Part shown: piece by piece, positions 6,700 to 8,326 of the stretch
How the letters are laid out: the number at the start of each line of letters is the position of its first letter
How positions within the stretch are numbered: the first letter of the stretch is position 1
Assembly (NCBI GenBank): GCA_005878685.1
Contig: VBLN01000104.1
Coordinates: forward strand, 1-8,326
Source of the DNA: Deltaproteobacteria bacterium
GTDB lineage: Bacteria; Desulfobacterota; Binatia; UBA9968
DNA: 8,326 bases
Direction of reading: 5' to 3'
Notes under the pieces: generated by a model
What the model was told of the DNA's origin: nothing
Databases searched by the model: none
The model's input: only the letters and a program-made list of their open reading frames with translations
Made by a program: the position numbers and the translations under genes

Positions 6700-6720
6700 C
6701 GCCGAGGGGGTTCTTTTTTT
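6685..6720 (+). terminator. Intrinsic terminator (attenuator) abutting pyrR
   Basis: A perfect 12-bp GC-rich stem, GAACCCCCTCGG 6685-6696 with CCGAGGGGGTTC 6702-6713 and a 5-nt loop TAACG, is followed by seven Ts at 6714-6720. This is a textbook Rho-independent terminator. It ends one base before the GTG of pyrR and would release the RNA before any pyr coding sequence. Read with the upstream PyrR-binding loop and antiterminator, it is the regulated attenuator of the operon. Confidence 0.92.
6704..6710 (+). promoter_or_regulatory. pyrR ribosome binding site buried in the terminator stem
   Basis: GAGGGGG lies 10 nt before GTG 6721 and is the only plausible Shine-Dalgarno sequence for pyrR. It decides the start in favour of GTG 6721 over the in-frame ATG 6733, which would be 22 nt away. 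All seven bases are paired in the terminator 3' arm, so the site is accessible only when the antiterminator holds the 5' arm. Confidence 0.7.
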
Positions 6721-7293
6721 GTGGCGTTTGAAATGGAAAAACGCGTTCTTCTTGAAAGCGAGGAGATCCAACGAATCCTGAATCGGATGGCGCACGAGAT
6801 TGTGGAAAAGAGTGATGCGATCCAGGAACTGGCGCTGATCGGCATCCGGTCGAGGGGGGCACACCTGGTTCGAAGGATCGCCAAGAAGATAGAGACGCTC
6901 ACAGGGAGCGCGCTATCCGTAGGGATCATTGATGTCAGCCGGTACCGTGACGACGTGCCAAAGATGGAAGCGAACCCGGATCCTGCTTTGATGAAAGCAC
7001 CTCTAACCGTAGATGAAAAAACACTTGTGTTGGTGGACGATGTCATCTATACCGGCCGCACCATAAGGGCGGCCATAGATCTTGTCGGTTGCCTGGGCAA
7101 ACCCAGGAGGATTCTTGTGGCCGCGCTGATCGATCGCGGGCAGAGAGAGTTGCCTATCAAAGCCGATATTATTGGGAAGAATGTTGAAGTCGGGGAATCG
7201 GAAAGAGTCAATGTTTTACTTGAAGAATCGGACGGCATCGATCAGGTAACCGTTGCCCAGTTGCACCCCAGTTCCGTGCGCACGCGAGCATGA
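6721..7293 (+). CDS. pyrR: PyrR, pyr operon RNA-binding attenuator / uracil phosphoribosyltransferase
   Basis: A 190-residue PRTase-fold protein aligning along its whole length with B. subtilis PyrR (181 aa). The PRPP-binding signature is VDDVIYTGRT (105-114). Other family blocks are 'RILNRMAHEIVEK', 'LALIGIRSRGAHLVRRIA', 'RYRDD' and 'ALIDRGQRELPIKADIIGKN'. PyrR binds pyr leader RNA when UMP is high and promotes termination; it also has weak uracil phosphoribosyltransferase activity. Basic residues equivalent to B. subtilis R19, H22, R141 and K152 are kept (R22, H25, R142, K153). Thr18 becomes Asn21 and Arg146 becomes Lys147. The start is GTG 6721, set by the GAGGGGG site in the terminator arm. 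The C-terminal tail (~10 residues, HPSSVRTRA end) is longer than in B. subtilis. pyrB follows 12 nt after the stop. Confidence 0.96.
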   Translation: MAFEMEKRVLLESEEIQRILNRMAHEIVEKSDAIQELALIGIRSRGAHLVRRIAKKIETLTGSALSVGIIDVSRYRDDVPKMEANPDPALMKAPLTVDEKTLVLVDDVIYTGRTIRAAIDLVGCLGKPRRILVAALIDRGQRELPIKADIIGKNVEVGESERVNVLLEESDGIDQVTVAQLHPSSVRTRA

Positions 7294-7305
7294 GAGGATA
7301 CGATC

Positions 7306-8326
7306 TTGCCGAGAAGAGATCTCATCACCATCGAGGATCTTAGCAACCAGGAGATCGAGGAGATCTTCGATATCGCGGACGGCATGAACGGCTCGAGCCG
7401 GTCTGCTTCCTGGGGCAACATCTGTTCCGGAAAGATCATGGCAACGCTTTTTTACGAGCCCAGCACTCGAACTCGGCTTTCGTTTGAATCGGCCATGCAG
7501 CGCCTCGGTGGGTCGGTGATCAGTTCGCCGGACATGAGAGCCTCTTCGACCGCAAAAGGGGAGACGATCGCAGATACGGCAAGGGTGGTTGCAAACTATG
7601 CAGACCTGCTGATCGTGCGCCATTACTGGGACGGGGCTGCGCGCGCGATGGCCGACTATGCTGAAGTTCCGGTTGTTAACGCCGGCGATGGCGGCCATGA
7701 ACATCCGACTCAGACGCTGTGCGACCTCTACACCTTAAAGAAGGAGAAGGGAGAGCTTAAGGGTCTGACCGTAGTGATTTGCGGCGATCTGAAACACGGG
7801 CGGACCGTCCACTCATTGGTTTACGCTCTTGCCCGTTTCGGGGCCAATGTGGTGACCCTGGCGGCAAAGGGAATGCAATTGCCCCAGTATGTCATTGAAA
7901 GATTAGAGAGAGAGCATCGCTACAGTTTAGTTCCCATGGCCTCGGATGATCTCCACTCCGTGGTTACAGGGACGGATGCCATCTATCTGACTCCTAATCG
8001 GCCGCACCAGTTGGCTCTTTTTACCCAGGTTGATGGAGAAATTCAGAATCAATTGAACAAGATGGCCTCTGGGCTGAAGTTTGACGCCTTTTATGTCACC
8101 CGAAAACAGCGGGAGCGGATCGAAGAAGGGGAAACGGGCGGCGACACAGCTTATCCTAGGATAGGGGAGAGCTTCCTGAAGGAAGAGCGTTTTAAAGACG
8201 CTGTTGTCATGCACCCGCTGCCGCGGGTGGACGAATTGTCTCACGAAGTAGATAAAGACCGCCGCGGGATCTACTTCAAGCAGGCTGCGTACGGGGTTCC
8301 CATTCGCATGGCGCTGCTCAAGTTCC
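7306..8326 (+). CDS. pyrB: Aspartate carbamoyltransferase catalytic chain, 3'-partial
   Basis: Catalyses carbamoyl phosphate + L-aspartate to N-carbamoyl-L-aspartate, the first committed step of UMP synthesis. The frame runs 340 codons to the window end without a stop. TTG 7306 is the only plausible start: it comes 12 nt after the pyrR TGA, in the same frame, with GAGAGG 8 nt upstream and homology from 'RRDLITIEDLS'. Active-site residues are complete: STRTR 53-57, S80 and K84, R105-H106, HPTQT 133-137, R166 in GDLKHGRTVHSL, R266 and Q268 in YVTRKQRER, and HPLPR 303-307. Up to R166 numbering stays within one residue of E. coli PyrB, then jumps by about 38 because of an insertion between 'TDAIY' (223-227) and 'DAFYVTRKQ' (260-268). 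Whether a pyrI regulatory chain or other pyr genes follow cannot be seen. Confidence 0.96.
   Translation, partial: MPRRDLITIEDLSNQEIEEIFDIADGMNGSSRSASWGNICSGKIMATLFYEPSTRTRLSFESAMQRLGGSVISSPDMRASSTAKGETIADTARVVANYADLLIVRHYWDGAARAMADYAEVPVVNAGDGGHEHPTQTLCDLYTLKKEKGELKGLTVVICGDLKHGRTVHSLVYALARFGANVVTLAAKGMQLPQYVIERLEREHRYSLVPMASDDLHSVVTGTDAIYLTPNRPHQLALFTQVDGEIQNQLNKMASGLKFDAFYVTRKQRERIEEGETGGDTAYPRIGESFLKEERFKDAVVMHPLPRVDELSHEVDKDRRGIYFKQAAYGVPIRMALLKF

Overview
The window looks like chromosomal housekeeping DNA from a Gram-negative bacterium of moderately high GC. The E. coli-type diacylglycerol kinase, the full-length Lhr helicase with its C-terminal extension, and a FlgO-like/DUF4384 protein point that way. 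The pyrimidine genes are controlled by a PyrR RNA attenuator, which is unusual in enteric bacteria but known in Gram-positives and several deep-branching phyla. The sequence alone does not fix the phylum. No phage, IS, CRISPR, toxin-antitoxin or defence genes are visible.

Layout. (1) 2-1003 (+): 3' part of a gene with a FlgO/TolB-like domain followed by a DUF4384 domain; it begins outside the window. (2) 1166-5480 (+): an Lhr-family SF2 helicase gene broken by a frame disruption at helicase motif Ia (about 1397-1401), where family comparison suggests about 14 nt are missing. (3) 5497-5844 (+): dgkA, 16 nt after lhr and probably in the same transcript. (4) 5864-6352 (-): an unrecognised 162-residue protein gene, convergent with dgkA. 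(5) 6353-6720: a regulatory region with a 16-bp inverted repeat, a strong promoter, and a PyrR-binding hairpin, antiterminator and terminator leader. (6) 6721-7293 (+): pyrR. (7) 7306-8326 (+): pyrB, cut by the window end.

How it works together. pyrR and pyrB form an operon for UMP synthesis. The leader RNA between a consensus promoter (6575-6603) and pyrR can fold two mutually exclusive ways. PyrR bound to its stem-loop (6618-6646) blocks the antiterminator, so the terminator (6685-6720) forms. Without PyrR the 3' half of that stem-loop pairs with the 5' arm of the terminator, and transcription continues. The Shine-Dalgarno sequence of pyrR lies in the 3' arm of the terminator stem, so the same hairpin may also control translation. 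A 16-codon ORF in the leader ends in the terminator loop. This leader is the most informative non-coding structure in the window. The lhr lesion and an approximately 38-residue insertion in PyrB are the main coding-sequence oddities.
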